This document shows positions 8,541 through 19,642 of a stretch of DNA of 64,000 nucleotides, piece by piece. This DNA is from Ruegeria arenilitoris (GTDB lineage: Bacteria > Pseudomonadota > Alphaproteobacteria > Rhodobacterales > Rhodobacteraceae). How positions within the stretch are numbered: the first letter of the stretch is position 1; the number at the start of each line of letters is the position of its first letter. The stretch spans positions 248,001-312,000 of the forward strand of contig NZ_WQHP01000006.1 of NCBI RefSeq assembly GCF_013035315.1, in the 5' to 3' direction. Made by a program: the position numbers and the translations under genes. A model generated the notes under the pieces. That model searched no databases. It had not been told where the DNA came from and saw only the letters and a program-made list of their open reading frames with translations.

Positions 8541-9799
8541 ATCGCACGCCCCTGAAGCAGTTTTGGCAGGTCCCCGGTCAGCCCGGCGGCCTCGCGCACG
8601 AAACCGCGGCGCAGGCCGGGAAATGAACCAACGATCCCCATTCCGATATCGCGACCCATGCGCAGGATCGGATTGTCGTTGGAAAACAGCTTGTTGAACA
8701 CGTCTGTCGCCATAGCCAGCGATGCCGTGTCGAACCGCCTCCATTCCTGATAGCGTTCCAGTACCAGAACCGAGCCGATATCCTCGCCCCGCCGCCCCGC
8801 AAGCGTCAGAACTTCGGCCAGGGCACCGACATCGCGCAGGCCAGCGTTCAAGCCCTGACCTGCGATCGGGTGCATGCCGTGGGCAGCATCGCCGACCAAA
8901 GCCATGCGATCCCCGATGAAGGAGTTCGCAATTGTCAGGTTCAGCGGATAGGTAAACCGGTCTCCGGCCAGTCGGATGTCCCCCAGAAAATCGCCGAAGC
9001 GCGGGCGCAGGACTTGCAGGTACTCATCCTCTGGCATGGCGTTGATGCGTTGCGCCATGTCGGCCTGTTCGCTCCAGACGATCGAACTGCGGTTGCCGGT
9101 CAAGGGCAGAATGGCCAATGGCCCGGGCGGCATGAAGAACTGATGTGCGATGCCGTGGTGGGGCAGGTCGTGCTCGATGGCACAGACCAGCGCGGTTTGA
9201 CCGTAATCCCAGCCCGTGCGTTTAATCCCCGCACGCGAGGCTGTGCCGCTTCGGCGTCCGTCGCACCCCACCAGCAGCCCGCCTGTCACGGTGCTGCCGT
9301 CGGCCAGCGTCAGTGTAACGCCCGTATCGTCCGAGGTCTGCGCAACAACGGATTTGCCGCTGATCTGGGTTATGCCGCTCTGATCTGTCATTGCGTCCAG
9401 AAACGCGCGGCGCAGGTGGCGGTCCTCGACCATATAGCCCATCGGGCCTTCTTCGATCTCGGCATGGTCGAAATGCAGGAAGAACGGCGATGGACCGGAA
9501 CCCGCATGGCCATCGGTCACCTTGATCTCAAGCATTGGCTGGGCGTGGTCAGCCACTCGGTCCCAGACACCGATGGCGTCCAGCAATCGCTGCGAGGCCA
9601 GAGCCAGCGCATAGGCGCGCCCGTCAAAGGCTGCGTTTTTGCGGGCTTTTTCGGCCAAGGCGTCAATCACGGTGACGGAATGGCCGGTCTGGGCCAGTGC
9701 CAATGCCAGCGCCGGGCCATTCAGGCCGCCGCCAACGATCAGGATATTCGAGTTATGTTCCATGGCCTGCAATATGCGCGACCTTTCGGGATTGTCCAT
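8537..9799 (-). CDS. UbiH/UbiF-family FAD-dependent hydroxylase
   Basis: The 420-residue protein is a class A flavin monooxygenase of the ubiquinone-ring hydroxylase family. The dinucleotide-binding motif [11 protein letters not shown] lies near the start, the DG motif [16 protein letters not shown] in the middle, and the second FAD motif [18 protein letters not shown] at about residue 290. It probably adds a hydroxyl group to the ubiquinone ring at the membrane; which carbon cannot be told from sequence. I placed the start at 9799 because CAGGAC lies 6 bases upstream. The ATG at 9763 (MEHNSNIL) is a good alternative and nearer the family's usual length. Confidence 0.85.
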   Translation of the reverse strand: MDNPERSRILQAMEHNSNILIVGGGLNGPALALALAQTGHSVTVIDALAEKARKNAAFDGRAYALALASQRLLDAIGVWDRVADHAQPMLEIKVTDGHAGSGPSPFFLHFDHAEIEEGPMGYMVEDRHLRRAFLDAMTDQSGITQISGKSVVAQTSDDTGVTLTLADGSTVTGGLLVGCDGRRSGTASRAGIKRTGWDYGQTALVCAIEHDLPHHGIAHQFFMPPGPLAILPLTGNRSSIVWSEQADMAQRINAMPEDEYLQVLRPRFGDFLGDIRLAGDRFTYPLNLTIANSFIGDRMALVGDAAHGMHPIAGQGLNAGLRDVGALAEVLTLAGRRGEDIGSVLVLERYQEWRRFDTASLAMATDVFNKLFSNDNPILRMGRDIGMGIVGSFPGLRRGFVREAAGLTGDLPKLLQGRAI

Positions 9800-9852
9800 G
9801 TGCGGTCCTGTCGCTACCGTCGCCCAGAGTGCTTTTTCAAGAGGGGGCGGGC

Positions 9853-11181
9853 ATGCAGGACTGGCTGACCATGACGGCTTGTGACCTTGGCCGTGGCATC
9901 GGCATGGGGCAGATTGATCCGGTTGAACTGACCGAGACCTACCTGTCCGCCATCGACGCACATCCCCATCTTGATCGCATCTATGCGCGGGTTACCCATG
10001 ACCGTGCCCGGGCCGAGGCCCGAGCCGCAAAAGAAAGGGCCAATTTGGGTCTGCGGCGATCCCTGTTGGATGGTGTACCGATCAGTTGGAAGGATCTTTT
10101 CGACACCGCTGGAACAGCGACTGAGGCCGGTTCGGCCTTGCTGAAAGGGCGTGTCCCTGAGGCGGACGCCGTCGTCGTGCGTAATGCGACAGCCATGGGC
10201 GCAGTCTGTCTGGGCAAGACGCATATGAGCGAACTGGCGTTCTCGGGTCTGGGCCTGAACCCGATCACCGGAACGCCTCCTTGCGTCGATGATGAAGCCG
10301 CAGTCCCTGGAGGGTCCTCTTCCGGCGCGGCGGCGTCGGTGGCTTGGGGCTTGGCTGCTGGTGGTATCGGTTCGGATACGGGTGGGTCGGTGCGCATCCC
10401 CTCGGCCTGGAACAATTTGGTCGGCCTGAAAACCACGGCCGGACGCGTTAGCCTTGAGGGAACCGTGCCGCTGTGCCTGCGGTTCGACACCGTTGGCCCG
10501 CTGGCCCGCTCGGTCGAGGACGCGGCCCAACTACTGGCTTTGCTGGAAGGCGGTTCTCCACCAGACCTGCGGGGGGCTAACCTTAAAGGGCGCCGCTTTG
10601 CCAACCTGCAGACTGTTGCACAGGATGACCTGAGAGAGGCGCCGGGGCAGGCATTTAACGAAGCTATCGACCGTTTGACCGCAGCAGGGGCCGAGATCGT
10701 TCCGCTTGAAGTACCCGAGCTGAAAGACGCCATGGCGCTTTCGGGTATTCTGTACACAACCGAGGCTTATGGGCTGTGGCGCGATGTGATCGAAGCCAAC
10801 CCGGATGCTATGTATCCCGAGATTCTGGCGCGTTTTCGCGCCGGTCAAAACGCGACCGGTGCGGATTACATTGCTGCATGGTCCAGGCTGAAAGCCTGCC
10901 GGGCGGTGTGGGACGCTGCGACATCCGGTTTTGATGCGGTGCTTGCGCCCACAGCGCCCATCCTGCCACCGAATCTGGACCGGTTGATGAGTGATCACGA
11001 CTACTATGTCACCGAAAACCTGCTGGCCCTGCGCAACACGCGGATCGGGAACCTGATGGGGCTGGCGGCGCTGACACTGCCTACCGGCACCCCTGGTTGC
11101 GGGCTTATGATGATGGGCTATCCGGGGTCGGAAGAAGCCTTGCTCAGGCTTGGATCAGCGGCCGAGGCAGCGTTGGCCTGA
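9853..11181 (+). CDS. amidase signature family protein
   Basis: The 442-residue enzyme has the Ser-cisSer-Lys triad of the amidase signature family: Lys80 (ISWKDLFD), the serine cluster at 155-157 (PGGSSSG) and nucleophile Ser179 (GSDTGGSVRIPS). These enzymes hydrolyse C-N amide bonds. The substrate is not predictable here: it could be a small amide, a carbamoyl compound or an aryl amide. It is not GatA by context, since no gatB or gatC is near. The start at 9853 follows GAGGGGGCGGG and is divergent from the UbiH-type gene. Confidence 0.88.
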   Translation: MQDWLTMTACDLGRGIGMGQIDPVELTETYLSAIDAHPHLDRIYARVTHDRARAEARAAKERANLGLRRSLLDGVPISWKDLFDTAGTATEAGSALLKGRVPEADAVVVRNATAMGAVCLGKTHMSELAFSGLGLNPITGTPPCVDDEAAVPGGSSSGAAASVAWGLAAGGIGSDTGGSVRIPSAWNNLVGLKTTAGRVSLEGTVPLCLRFDTVGPLARSVEDAAQLLALLEGGSPPDLRGANLKGRRFANLQTVAQDDLREAPGQAFNEAIDRLTAAGAEIVPLEVPELKDAMALSGILYTTEAYGLWRDVIEANPDAMYPEILARFRAGQNATGADYIAAWSRLKACRAVWDAATSGFDAVLAPTAPILPPNLDRLMSDHDYYVTENLLALRNTRIGNLMGLAALTLPTGTPGCGLMMMGYPGSEEALLRLGSAAEAALA

Positions 11182-11289
11182 ATGCCACAATCCCCTGATT
11201 CGCCGTCTCTTTGTCTGGACGAAACCGGGCGTGATCTGTAACCTGCTTGGAAAACGGGGCGAAATGACCCCGACATTGAGGCAGTAGTT

Positions 11290-12471
11290 ATGAATTTCCC
11301 CGAGCGGTTTTCGAACCTACCGGAATATGCATTCCCGCGTCTGCGCACTCTGTTGGATCACCATCAGCCGGGTGGTGAAGTGATTCACATGACCATTGGC
11401 GCGCCGATGCACGATTTCCCTGCATGGGTCACGGATGTGATCACCAAAAACGCGGCCGGATTTCAGGGCTATCCGCCCAATGAAGGCTCGCCCGAGTTGC
11501 GCGCGGCAATCACCGGCTGGATTGACCGCCGTTACGGCGTGTCCATGGACCCCGACACCAATGTGATGGCGCTGAATGGCACGCGCGAAGGGCTGTACAA
11601 CGCCGCGATGGCGCTGTGCCCCGAACAGAAGAACGGCGAAAAGCCCGTTATTCTCTGCCCGAACCCGTTTTATCAGGTCTACATGGTGGCCTCGCTGTCG
11701 GTCCGCGCCGATCCGGTATTTGTGCCCGCAACGGCCGCCACCGATCACCTGCCGGACTATGCCGGACTGCCTAAAGACGTGCTGAACCGCACGGTCGCGG
11801 CCTATATCTGTTCTCCTGCAAATCCGCAGGGTGCAGTTGCTTCGCGCGATTACTGGGTCGAGCTGATCCAATTGGCAGAAACCTACGATTTCCGCATTTT
11901 CGCGGATGAATGCTATTCAGAGATCTACCGCGATGAGGCCCCGACCGGTGTTCTGACCGTCGCAAAAGAGCTTGGGGCTGACCCGGAGCGGATCACCCTG
12001 TTCAACTCGCTCTCCAAGCGTTCCAACCTGGCCGGGCTGCGCTCGGGCCTCATCGCTGGCGGTCCCGAAACCATCAAACGGGTCAAGCAGTTGCGGAACT
12101 ACGCGGGCGCGCCTCTGCCGCTGCCCTTACAAGCTGCCGCAGCAAAGGTTTGGGCGGACGAGGCGCATGTGGTCGAAAACCGCGCGCTTTATCAGGAAAA
12201 ATACACAATCGCGGACGAAGTTTTTGCCGGTGTACAGGGCTACATGCCGCCTGAGGCCGGTTTTTTCTTGTGGCTGCCGGTCGAGAATGGCGAAGAGACC
12301 ACGTTAAAGCTGTGGCAAGAGACCGGCGTTCGGGTCCTGCCAGGCGCATATCTTTCTCAAGGTGATCCGGGGCAAAACCCGGGCGAGCAATTTATCCGGG
12401 TCGCAATGGTGGCCCCAAAAACAGAGTTACAGCAGGGGCTAATCACGCTCCGCGACTGCATCTATTCGTGA
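11290..12471 (+). CDS. class I/II aminotransferase (DapC-like)
   Basis: The 393-residue protein is a fold-type I PLP aminotransferase. It has a [12 protein letters not shown] substrate-domain motif, [20 protein letters not shown] (the Asp that holds the pyridine nitrogen), PLP Lys243 in [15 protein letters not shown], and an Arg near the C-terminus (EQFIRVAM) for the substrate carboxylate. It most resembles the succinyldiaminopimelate aminotransferases (DapC) of lysine and peptidoglycan synthesis; dapA is elsewhere in this window. General aromatic or aspartate transaminase activity is an alternative. It is followed 14 bases later by ftsK. Confidence 0.85.
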   Translation: MNFPERFSNLPEYAFPRLRTLLDHHQPGGEVIHMTIGAPMHDFPAWVTDVITKNAAGFQGYPPNEGSPELRAAITGWIDRRYGVSMDPDTNVMALNGTREGLYNAAMALCPEQKNGEKPVILCPNPFYQVYMVASLSVRADPVFVPATAATDHLPDYAGLPKDVLNRTVAAYICSPANPQGAVASRDYWVELIQLAETYDFRIFADECYSEIYRDEAPTGVLTVAKELGADPERITLFNSLSKRSNLAGLRSGLIAGGPETIKRVKQLRNYAGAPLPLPLQAAAAKVWADEAHVVENRALYQEKYTIADEVFAGVQGYMPPEAGFFLWLPVENGEETTLKLWQETGVRVLPGAYLSQGDPGQNPGEQFIRVAMVAPKTELQQGLITLRDCIYS

Positions 12472-12485
12472 GGTACGAGGGCAAA

Positions 12486-15374
12486 ATGGCATCATATAAC
12501 GCGCGCAACCGCGATCCATTGCTGGACAGCACGACTCAGGCCGCCATCGAGCGGCGCAGTAAGGAATTGATCGGGATCGCCCTGATCCTGCTCGGGTTGG
12601 CTTCGGCCGCGATGATCTGGTCCTATACACCGGATGATCCGAACTGGATGGTGTCGACCGACGCGCCCGTGCAGAACTGGATGGGGCGGATCGGTGCCTC
12701 GATCGCAGCCCCGCTGTTCATGATCGTTGGCTGGGGCAGTTGGAGCATCGCGCTGGTGCTGATCGGTTGGGGTGTTCGCTTTGCCGGACACTTTGGCGAA
12801 GAACGCGCCGTTGCCCGTCTGATCTTTGCCCCGATCTGGATTGCCGTTGTGTCCGTTTATGCTGCCACTCTGGTACCCGGCGAAGCCTGGCGCACAACGC
12901 ACAGCTTTGGTTTGGGTGGCCTGTTTGGCGACACAGTCATGGGCGCATTGCTGACGTTGCTGCCGATTTCGTCGCATTTCATGGTCAAGCTGATGTCTCT
13001 GGCAATGGCTGCCGGGATGCTGGCGCTTGGGACATTTGTCCTTGGCTTCACAAAGGCGGATGTGCGCAAAGGCGCACGCGCCTTCCTGCTGGGTCTTGTG
13101 ATGGCCTACGACCTGCTGATGAACCTGCTGGGGCGGGGTGCTTCGGCTACTGCTCAGGCGGCTCGCGACCGTCGCGCGCTGTGGGAAGAACGCAAGGCTG
13201 CCCGCGCCGAGGCGGTGTTTGACGATGATTTGGCCTATGCTGACCCGATTTTCGAAGAGCCGGAACTGGAAGTTGAATCCGAGCCTGCCAAGCCCGGTCT
13301 ATTGGCGCGGATGCCCAGCCTGATCCGCCGTCCTGAACCAATGCCAGAGCCGGAACTGATCGACCGCGAACCGGTTGCTGGGTTTGATGAGATGCCGGGC
13401 GAAGATCGAATTCGTTCAAAGATTTCCGCTGCCGTCCGCAATCGTAAGGTGGCCGTCGGTGAGATGGCACCGGAACATGACCCGAACCTGCCGCTGACCA
13501 AAGGGCGCGGTCGGGGGCCGGACCCGTTGATCCTGAATTCTGGGGCAGGGGAATTGCCGCCCGAGCCACCGGTGACCTCGGTCGGTCTGCCGCCCGAGCC
13601 GATGCTGACCGCAGATCCAGCGCCGGAATGGCAGCAGGAGCCGCTGCATCAGGATTTTGCGTCTGAACCGGATTTTGAAGACGAGGCCGTGTTCGAGGAC
13701 GCGCCCGAGCCTGCGCCGCAGCCGCGCCCGGCGATGAAAATCCCCGTGGCCGAACCACGCAAGCCGGTGGTGGCGCAACCCGTGCGCCGTGCGCCGCAGC
13801 CCTCGCGCCGCGCGCAGGCCGAGGCGCAACCGGCACTGTCCTTCGAAGATCGGCATTCGGATTTCGAATTGCCGCCGCTGAGCCTGTTGTCCAACCCGGC
13901 CAGCATTCAGCGCCATCACCTCAGCGATGAGGCGTTGGAGGAAAACGCGCGGATGCTAGAGAACGTGCTGGATGACTACGGCGTGAAGGGTGAGATCGTC
14001 AGCGTTCGCCCCGGTCCGGTTGTCACTATGTATGAACTGGAGCCCGCTCCGGGCCTGAAAGCCAGCCGCGTGATCGGTCTGGCTGACGACATTGCGCGGT
14101 CGATGTCTGCGCTGTCGGCACGTGTTTCGACCCTGCCGGGGCGCTCGGTCATCGGTATCGAACTGCCGAATGAGAACCGTGAGATGGTGGTACTGCGTGA
14201 AATCCTTGCCAGCCGCGATTTTGGCGATGGCAACCACGCGCTGCCGCTGGCCTTGGGCAAGGATATCGGCGGTGAATCCGTTGTTGCCAACCTGGCCAAG
14301 ATGCCTCACCTGCTGATCGCGGGTACGACCGGTTCCGGTAAGTCGGTTGCGATCAATACGATGATCCTGTCGCTGCTGTACAAGCTGTCGCCGGACGAAT
14401 GCCGCCTGATCATGATCGACCCCAAGATGCTGGAACTGTCGGTCTATGACGGCATCCCGCATCTGCTCTCACCCGTTGTGACTGACCCGAAAAAGGCGGT
14501 CGTGGCCTTGAAATGGGTCGTGGGCGAGATGGAAGACCGCTATCGCAAGATGTCCAAGATGGGAGTGCGCAATATCGCGGGCTACAATGGGCGTGTGAAG
14601 GATGCTCTGGCCAAAGGCGAGATGTTCAGCCGTACGGTCCAAACCGGCTTTGACGACGAAACCGGCGAGCCGACGTTCGAGACGGAAGAGTTCGCACCAG
14701 AATCGATGCCCTATATCGTCGTCATCGTCGACGAGATGGCGGACCTGATGATGGTCGCGGGCAAAGAAATCGAAGCTTGCATCCAGCGTCTGGCGCAGAT
14801 GGCGCGGGCCTCGGGTATTCACCTGATCATGGCGACCCAACGCCCGTCGGTCGACGTGATTACAGGCACAATCAAGGCGAACTTCCCAACCCGGATTTCG
14901 TTCCAGGTGACTTCGAAAGTCGATAGCCGTACCATTTTGGGCGAGATGGGTGCCGAACAACTGTTGGGGCAGGGCGACATGCTCTATATGGCGGGCGGTG
15001 CCAAGATTACGCGCTGCCATGGTCCATTTGTCTCGGACGAAGAGGTTGAGGAAATCGTCAACCACCTGAAACAGTTCGGCCCGCCGGACTACATGAGCGG
15101 CGTCGTCGATGGCCCGGCCGAGGAAAAGGCCGACAATATCGACGCGGTTCTGGGTCTGAACACCGGTGGCAACACCAACGGCGAAGACGCCCTTTACGAT
15201 CAGGCGGTGGCGATCGTGATCAAGGATCGCAAATGCTCGACCTCATACATCCAGCGGAAACTTGCCATCGGCTATAACAAAGCTGCGCGACTTGTTGAGC
15301 AGATGGAGGACGAAGGCGTTGTTTCGTCGGCAAATCACGTCGGTAAGCGGGAAATCCTCGTCCCGGAGCAGTAG
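12486..15374 (+). CDS. ftsK: DNA translocase FtsK
   Basis: The 962-residue protein has four hydrophobic membrane segments in the first 190 residues, then a Pro/Glu-rich linker (about 200-460), then the motor. Walker A (GTTGSGKS) is near residue 615 and Walker B ([13 protein letters not shown]) near 747. [12 protein letters not shown] marks the RecA-like core. The C-terminal winged-helix gamma domain ([26 protein letters not shown]) reads KOPS sites. FtsK sits at the division septum and pumps DNA towards XerCD at dif. The ATG at 12486 follows CGAGGG; GTG at 12468 is less likely. lolA follows after 40 bases. Confidence 0.97.
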   Translation: MASYNARNRDPLLDSTTQAAIERRSKELIGIALILLGLASAAMIWSYTPDDPNWMVSTDAPVQNWMGRIGASIAAPLFMIVGWGSWSIALVLIGWGVRFAGHFGEERAVARLIFAPIWIAVVSVYAATLVPGEAWRTTHSFGLGGLFGDTVMGALLTLLPISSHFMVKLMSLAMAAGMLALGTFVLGFTKADVRKGARAFLLGLVMAYDLLMNLLGRGASATAQAARDRRALWEERKAARAEAVFDDDLAYADPIFEEPELEVESEPAKPGLLARMPSLIRRPEPMPEPELIDREPVAGFDEMPGEDRIRSKISAAVRNRKVAVGEMAPEHDPNLPLTKGRGRGPDPLILNSGAGELPPEPPVTSVGLPPEPMLTADPAPEWQQEPLHQDFASEPDFEDEAVFEDAPEPAPQPRPAMKIPVAEPRKPVVAQPVRRAPQPSRRAQAEAQPALSFEDRHSDFELPPLSLLSNPASIQRHHLSDEALEENARMLENVLDDYGVKGEIVSVRPGPVVTMYELEPAPGLKASRVIGLADDIARSMSALSARVSTLPGRSVIGIELPNENREMVVLREILASRDFGDGNHALPLALGKDIGGESVVANLAKMPHLLIAGTTGSGKSVAINTMILSLLYKLSPDECRLIMIDPKMLELSVYDGIPHLLSPVVTDPKKAVVALKWVVGEMEDRYRKMSKMGVRNIAGYNGRVKDALAKGEMFSRTVQTGFDDETGEPTFETEEFAPESMPYIVVIVDEMADLMMVAGKEIEACIQRLAQMARASGIHLIMATQRPSVDVITGTIKANFPTRISFQVTSKVDSRTILGEMGAEQLLGQGDMLYMAGGAKITRCHGPFVSDEEVEEIVNHLKQFGPPDYMSGVVDGPAEEKADNIDAVLGLNTGGNTNGEDALYDQAVAIVIKDRKCSTSYIQRKLAIGYNKAARLVEQMEDEGVVSSANHVGKREILVPEQ

Positions 15375-15414
15375 GATATTTAATAACAAGAGCAAAGCGC
15401 TTATCTGATGTCAC

Positions 15415-16011
15415 ATGAAACAGATTGCTTTTGCCCTTGCGCTGACACTGACCGCACCCGCGGCCTGGGCCGCTGACAAGCTGCCATTGTCGCAGATCTC
15501 AAACTACCTGAACGGTTTGAAGACCGTTGAGACGACATTCACGCAGGTGAATGATGACGGCTCGCTGAGCACCGGTAAGCTATGGATGGAACGGCCCGGT
15601 AAGATGCGGTTCGAATACGATCCGCCCAACAGTGCCGTGGTTCTGGCCCGTGCCGGCACGGTGCAGATTTTCGATCCGAAATCCAATCAACCGCCCGAGC
15701 AATACCCGCTGAAACGCACGCCGTTGTCGTTGGTACTGGCGCGGAATGTGAACCTCGGGCAGGCCAATATGGTGGTTGGGCACGACTTTGATGGCACGGC
15801 CACGGTCGTTACGGCTCAGGACCCCAAGAACCCTGAATCCGGACGGATTGAATTGATGTTCACCGGAGATCCGATTGAGCTGCGCAAGTGGGTCATTCAC
15901 GACAATGCGGGCAGTCAGACCACTGTCCTGCTGGGGCAGTTGACCACAGGCAAGAATATCAGGAACGACCTGTTCTCAAGCTCAAAAAGAAGCGGGTCAA
16001 GCAATCGCTGA
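15415..16011 (+). CDS. lolA: outer-membrane lipoprotein carrier protein LolA
   Basis: The 198-residue product has a signal peptide with cleavage expected after AWA (residue 19). The mature part matches LolA: TTFTQVNDDGSLSTGKLWMERPGKMRFEYDPP is the family's typical first half. LolA ferries lipoproteins through the periplasm to the outer membrane. The ftsK-lolA order is common in alphaproteobacteria. Its stop codon lies inside a hairpin that serves the opposite strand. Confidence 0.9.
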   Translation: MKQIAFALALTLTAPAAWAADKLPLSQISNYLNGLKTVETTFTQVNDDGSLSTGKLWMERPGKMRFEYDPPNSAVVLARAGTVQIFDPKSNQPPEQYPLKRTPLSLVLARNVNLGQANMVVGHDFDGTATVVTAQDPKNPESGRIELMFTGDPIELRKWVIHDNAGSQTTVLLGQLTTGKNIRNDLFSSSKRSGSSNR

Positions 16012-16017
16012 CCCGCT
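15991..16017 (-). terminator. terminator hairpin between lolA and the lytic transglycosylase
   Basis: A 9-bp stem, AGCGGGTCA and TGACCCGCT, spans the lolA stop codon. On the reverse strand it is followed by TCTTTTTG, so it works as a terminator for the transglycosylase gene; on the forward strand there is no T run. Confidence 0.65.
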
Positions 16018-16023
16018 CAATTG

Positions 16024-16605
16024 TCAGTGTCGGCAGCTTGCCAGCTGGGCCTGATATAGCTTGGCCCGCGCATCCACGTCGTTGGCCACGTTCAGCAACC
16101 AGGTTTTGCCATAGTGACTGCCACGGGCATAGCCGGTGTGGCCTTCGTGATAGGCGAGATACTGGTTGCGTGTGTCGGTGGGATGGATACCATTCCGCTG
16201 GTAGCTTTTGTTCATATACCAACCGATGAAATCCGAAGCGTCCCGGATGCGATCCCGCTTGGCCCGGCGCTTACCGGTTTCCTTGCGGTATTCGTCCCAG
16301 GTTCCGTCCAGCGCCTGGCTGAACCCGTAGGCGCTGCTTTGGCGGCCCATGGGGATCACGCCCAGCACATATTGGTGCGGTGTGCGCGCATCGTGCTTAT
16401 AGCGGCTTTCCTGATAGATCGTCGCCATCTGAACGTGGACAGGGACACCCCATTTCCGTTCGGTGCTTTTGAAGGCCTTGATAAAATCAGGCCGTTCGCG
16501 CGCAATGCTGCACGCGTCGTTCAATCTGCTCGGCGGCTGTTTCGACCCGCCGCCACAGGATGCCAAAAGAAGCACCCCTAGGAGTACGAAAAGAATTCTG
16601 CTCAT
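16024..16605 (-). CDS. lytic transglycosylase (SLT-like) lipoprotein
   Basis: The 193-residue product has a lipoprotein signal ending in LLASC (Cys17). The SLT-like domain carries the catalytic Glu66 in IYQESRY, followed by MGRQSSAYGFSQALDGTWDEY and a conserved NQYLAYHEGHTGYARG segment. It would cleave glycan strands to 1,6-anhydro products in the periplasm. This short lipoprotein form is frequent in Rhodobacterales. The gene runs alone on the reverse strand and ends at a terminator shared with the end of lolA. Confidence 0.85.
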   Translation of the reverse strand: MSRILFVLLGVLLLASCGGGSKQPPSRLNDACSIARERPDFIKAFKSTERKWGVPVHVQMATIYQESRYKHDARTPHQYVLGVIPMGRQSSAYGFSQALDGTWDEYRKETGKRRAKRDRIRDASDFIGWYMNKSYQRNGIHPTDTRNQYLAYHEGHTGYARGSHYGKTWLLNVANDVDARAKLYQAQLASCRH

Positions 16606-16665
16606 GTGCCTCGTGCCTTTTTTCTTTATTCTAGCGCAGATTGAGAGTTTAGGAAATCACAATCG

Positions 16666-17547
16666 TTACAAAACAATAGCTAGAATGATAGGCAAAGCGC
16701 CCACAGACAGCACCGTCGAGACCATAACCATCCCGGCAACAGCATCTGAATCCGCGTCAAACCGCTCGGCCAGCAAATACGCGGTGACGGCAACCGGGGT
16801 GCACATTTGCAAAACCATGACGCCAAAGGCAATTGCGTCCAAATCAAAGGCGCGGGCGATGACCCAGCCGAGGGCAAAACAGACCACCAGTTTCAACGCC
16901 GACAACCAGATCGCCTGACCCAGTTTGCGCGTCGTCAACCGCGCGATCGCGACCCCAACGGTGATCAGCATCATCGGGACGGCCATCTGCCCCAAAAGCT
17001 CGAGAGTGTTAGTCAGAAATAGCGGCGTTTGCCAACCTCGCCACAGAAACAGCGCGCCCAGAAGCGTGGCCCAAACCATCGGCTCGCGGGCGACTTTGCC
17101 GAATGCGCCCTTCCCGGCGACAAGATAGATGCCGTAAGTGAATGAAAACAGGGCGGTAATGGCCAGAAAGATGACAGCAAAACCCAATCCCGCCTGCCCA
17201 AAGGCAAAGATGCACAGCGGCAGACCCAGATTGCCCGTGTTGCCAAAGATGAGCGGCGCAAGATAGGTCCGGCGGTCCAGACCTGACAGCCGGACAAACA
17301 CGCCAAACACCACAGCCAGAGCCACATGGCCCGCAATTGCAGCCAGTGTGAAGCGAGTTAGTTCGCCCCCCGGAATCTCGGTTTGCATCAGCGCCACAAA
17401 GATCAGGCTCGGCACGGCCAACGTCACGGCAAGGCGTGTTACGAACTCCAAACGGTATTCGAAACCCAGCTTAACCCAGGTGAATCCGATGCCCGCCAGC
17501 AGGAAAACCGGAGCCACAATTTCGAACACTGTCAGTAAGAGGTTCAC
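16666..17547 (-). CDS. AEC (auxin efflux carrier) family transporter
   Basis: The 293-residue protein is almost wholly hydrophobic, with about ten transmembrane segments in two halves. Motifs such as FGNTGNLGLPL (central, with the family's Asn/Gly break) and a C-terminal MCTPVAVTAYLLAERFD fit the AEC family, which moves small organic acids or amino acids by secondary transport. The substrate is unknown. Translation starts at GTG with AAGGA upstream. It is divergent from hspQ. Confidence 0.87.
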   Translation of the reverse strand: MNLLLTVFEIVAPVFLLAGIGFTWVKLGFEYRLEFVTRLAVTLAVPSLIFVALMQTEIPGGELTRFTLAAIAGHVALAVVFGVFVRLSGLDRRTYLAPLIFGNTGNLGLPLCIFAFGQAGLGFAVIFLAITALFSFTYGIYLVAGKGAFGKVAREPMVWATLLGALFLWRGWQTPLFLTNTLELLGQMAVPMMLITVGVAIARLTTRKLGQAIWLSALKLVVCFALGWVIARAFDLDAIAFGVMVLQMCTPVAVTAYLLAERFDADSDAVAGMVMVSTVLSVGALPIILAIVL

Positions 17548-17627
17548 AGACTGTTTCCTTTAATTTCCGATCAATGATTGGCATTTCGGCCCGGAAAGAG
17601 GTAGTAACATCCTTGGGGGCTGAGAAT

Positions 17628-17954
17628 ATGTTGACTACAAATGCCAAGTACCGCCTGGGACAGGTGGTCCGCCATAAAAAACATCCCTTCCGAGGGGTGA
17701 TTTTCGACGTGGACCCGGAATTTTCCAACACTGAAGAGTGGTACCAGGCCATTCCCGAGGACAGCCGCCCCATCAAGGATCAGCCGTTTTATCATCTGCT
17801 CGCAGAAAACGACCAATCCTTCTATGTGGCTTATGTTTCAGAACAAAATCTGGTTGCAGACCAATCCGGTGAACCGGTGGAGCATCCGGATATTCCTGAT
17901 ATGTTTGGTCCTTTCGAGAATGGCGCGTACCCGCTGCATTTTAATTTGAATTAA
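17628..17954 (+). CDS. hspQ: heat shock protein HspQ
   Basis: The 108-residue protein matches HspQ/YccV: AKYRLGQVVRHKKHPFRGVIFDVDPEF near the start, then QPFYHLLAEN and YVSEQNL. HspQ is a small hemimethylated-DNA-binding and Lon-specificity-enhancing factor induced by heat. I chose the ATG at 17628 because it gives the family's usual N-terminus; upstream codons in the same frame extend the protein without support. The gene stands alone between two genes on the other strand. Confidence 0.88.
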   Translation: MLTTNAKYRLGQVVRHKKHPFRGVIFDVDPEFSNTEEWYQAIPEDSRPIKDQPFYHLLAENDQSFYVAYVSEQNLVADQSGEPVEHPDIPDMFGPFENGAYPLHFNLN

Positions 17955-17988
17955 GTGAACCGGTGCGCTTTTGCGCGCACCAAGTTGG

Positions 17989-19566
17989 TCAATAACCCAG
18001 TGCACAACCATCTTTTCTGGGGTCGCTTGCGCCCTCCAGAACGCCGTCCGTGCGGATTCGGATTGCCTGAGCGCCACCAAGCGGCGTTTCCGGAACCTGA
18101 ACGCTGTGCCCTAAGTCCGACAATTGTTGAGACGTGCTGGGCGGAAATCCGCGCTCAAGCTTCAAAACCCCGCCATCGGCAAAGGCACGCGGGGCGTCGA
18201 AACTGGCTTGCAGGCCCAGTCCATGATCTGTGAGGTTCGACAGCAGCCGAGCGTGTCCCGTGGGTTGAAACGCACCGCCCATGACGCCGAACGGCATCAT
18301 CACGTGTCCATCCTGTTTCAGCATGCCCGGGATGATCGTATGCATCGGGCGTTTGCCCGGACCCATCTCATTCGGGTGTCCCGCCTGCAAGTTGAACCCG
18401 CTGCCGCGGTTCTGCAGCAGAATCCCATATTTCTCCGAAGCGATGCCAGACCCGAAGCTGTGGAAAATGGAATAGATCAGTGAGACTGCCATGCGATCGC
18501 GATCAACCACGGTAATGTAAACCGTATCCTTGTGAATGGACTCGGTCAGGGGTGCGGCTGCGGGCATGGCGCGTTTGGGGTCGATCAGCGCGGCCAGTTT
18601 GTCGGCTACTGTCTGATCCAAAAACCGTTCCGCGTGGGTCGTGTGATCCGGATCGGCAATGAACCGATTGCGCGCATCATAAGCGAGTTTTGAGGCTTCG
18701 GCCTCAATATGAATGCGCTCGGCGCTGAGCGGATCAAGGCGGCGTAGGTCGAAATTCTTCAGTATATTGAGCAGCACGATCGCTGTTGCGCCCTGACCGT
18801 TTGGCGGATGTTCGACCAGTTCGATGCCATTATACGTGCCGCTGACAGGCTGGGTCTCGGTGCACTGGGTGGCCAGAAAATCCTCGGCGGTGTGACCTCC
18901 GCCCATCGCGCTTAATGCGTCGATCATGTCCTGCGCGATCTCGCCGGAATAGAACGCGTCGCGGCCATGCCGTGCCACTTGACGCAGAACTTCTGCCTGT
19001 CCGGGTGATCGAAAGACCTGGCCGATGTTCGGGACATTGCCGTTAATCAGATAGTGGTCTCGCGCCGCGCCCTGCAGGGTTGGTGCGCCGATCCGCCAGT
19101 CGAACGCAACCCGCGGTGCGACCGGAACGCCGGTTTCTGCATAGTGGATTGCGGGCCTTAAAATAGCGTCCAACCCCAGCCGCCCTTCGGTTGCGGCCAG
19201 ATGGCAAAACGCGTCAATGGCACCAGGGATGGTCACCGCATCTGGTGTGTTCAGGGGTACAGCGTCCAACCCTTGGGCGCGCAACCGATCCGCATCCGCC
19301 GCAGCTGGCGCGCGACCAGAGCCGTTCAGAGCACGAACCTGATCTTCGCCCGCGCGATTGAACAAAGTAAAGCAATCACCGCCGATACCCGTCATTTGCG
19401 GTTCGCAAATGCCCAGCAGCACGGCACCTGCAATGGCCGCGTCCATCGCGTTTCCACCTACGGCGAGGATGTTCAAGGCAACTTTCGCGGCCAATGGGTG
19501 CGACGTGGCGCACATGCCTTCGGTTGCGAATACTTCGGACCGACCCGGAGTGTGAAAATCCCTCAT
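17989..19566 (-). CDS. ggt: gamma-glutamyltransferase
   Basis: The 525-residue proenzyme contains the full Ntn-hydrolase fold. Autocleavage is expected before Thr348 (HKDTVYITVVD), which becomes the nucleophile of the small subunit. GGNAMDAAIA and GIGGDCF near the N-terminus and NEMGPGKRPMHTIIP in the small subunit are family motifs. Substrates are gamma-glutamyl compounds such as glutathione. No export signal is visible, so this looks like a cytoplasmic member, as is common in Rhodobacterales. GGGGAAG precedes the ATG. Confidence 0.92.
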   Translation of the reverse strand: MRDFHTPGRSEVFATEGMCATSHPLAAKVALNILAVGGNAMDAAIAGAVLLGICEPQMTGIGGDCFTLFNRAGEDQVRALNGSGRAPAAADADRLRAQGLDAVPLNTPDAVTIPGAIDAFCHLAATEGRLGLDAILRPAIHYAETGVPVAPRVAFDWRIGAPTLQGAARDHYLINGNVPNIGQVFRSPGQAEVLRQVARHGRDAFYSGEIAQDMIDALSAMGGGHTAEDFLATQCTETQPVSGTYNGIELVEHPPNGQGATAIVLLNILKNFDLRRLDPLSAERIHIEAEASKLAYDARNRFIADPDHTTHAERFLDQTVADKLAALIDPKRAMPAAAPLTESIHKDTVYITVVDRDRMAVSLIYSIFHSFGSGIASEKYGILLQNRGSGFNLQAGHPNEMGPGKRPMHTIIPGMLKQDGHVMMPFGVMGGAFQPTGHARLLSNLTDHGLGLQASFDAPRAFADGGVLKLERGFPPSTSQQLSDLGHSVQVPETPLGGAQAIRIRTDGVLEGASDPRKDGCALGY

Positions 19567-19642
19567 GGCTTTGTCTTCCCCTTTTGAACGCGCCGAAGGT
19601 AAAGCGCGGTCCGAAATTGTCTAGTCACATCAAGGAGAAGTT

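Noticed and set aside
8870..9868. Forward frame of 332 codons opposite the UbiH-type gene
   Set aside because: The reverse strand has clear FAD motifs; the forward frame has none.
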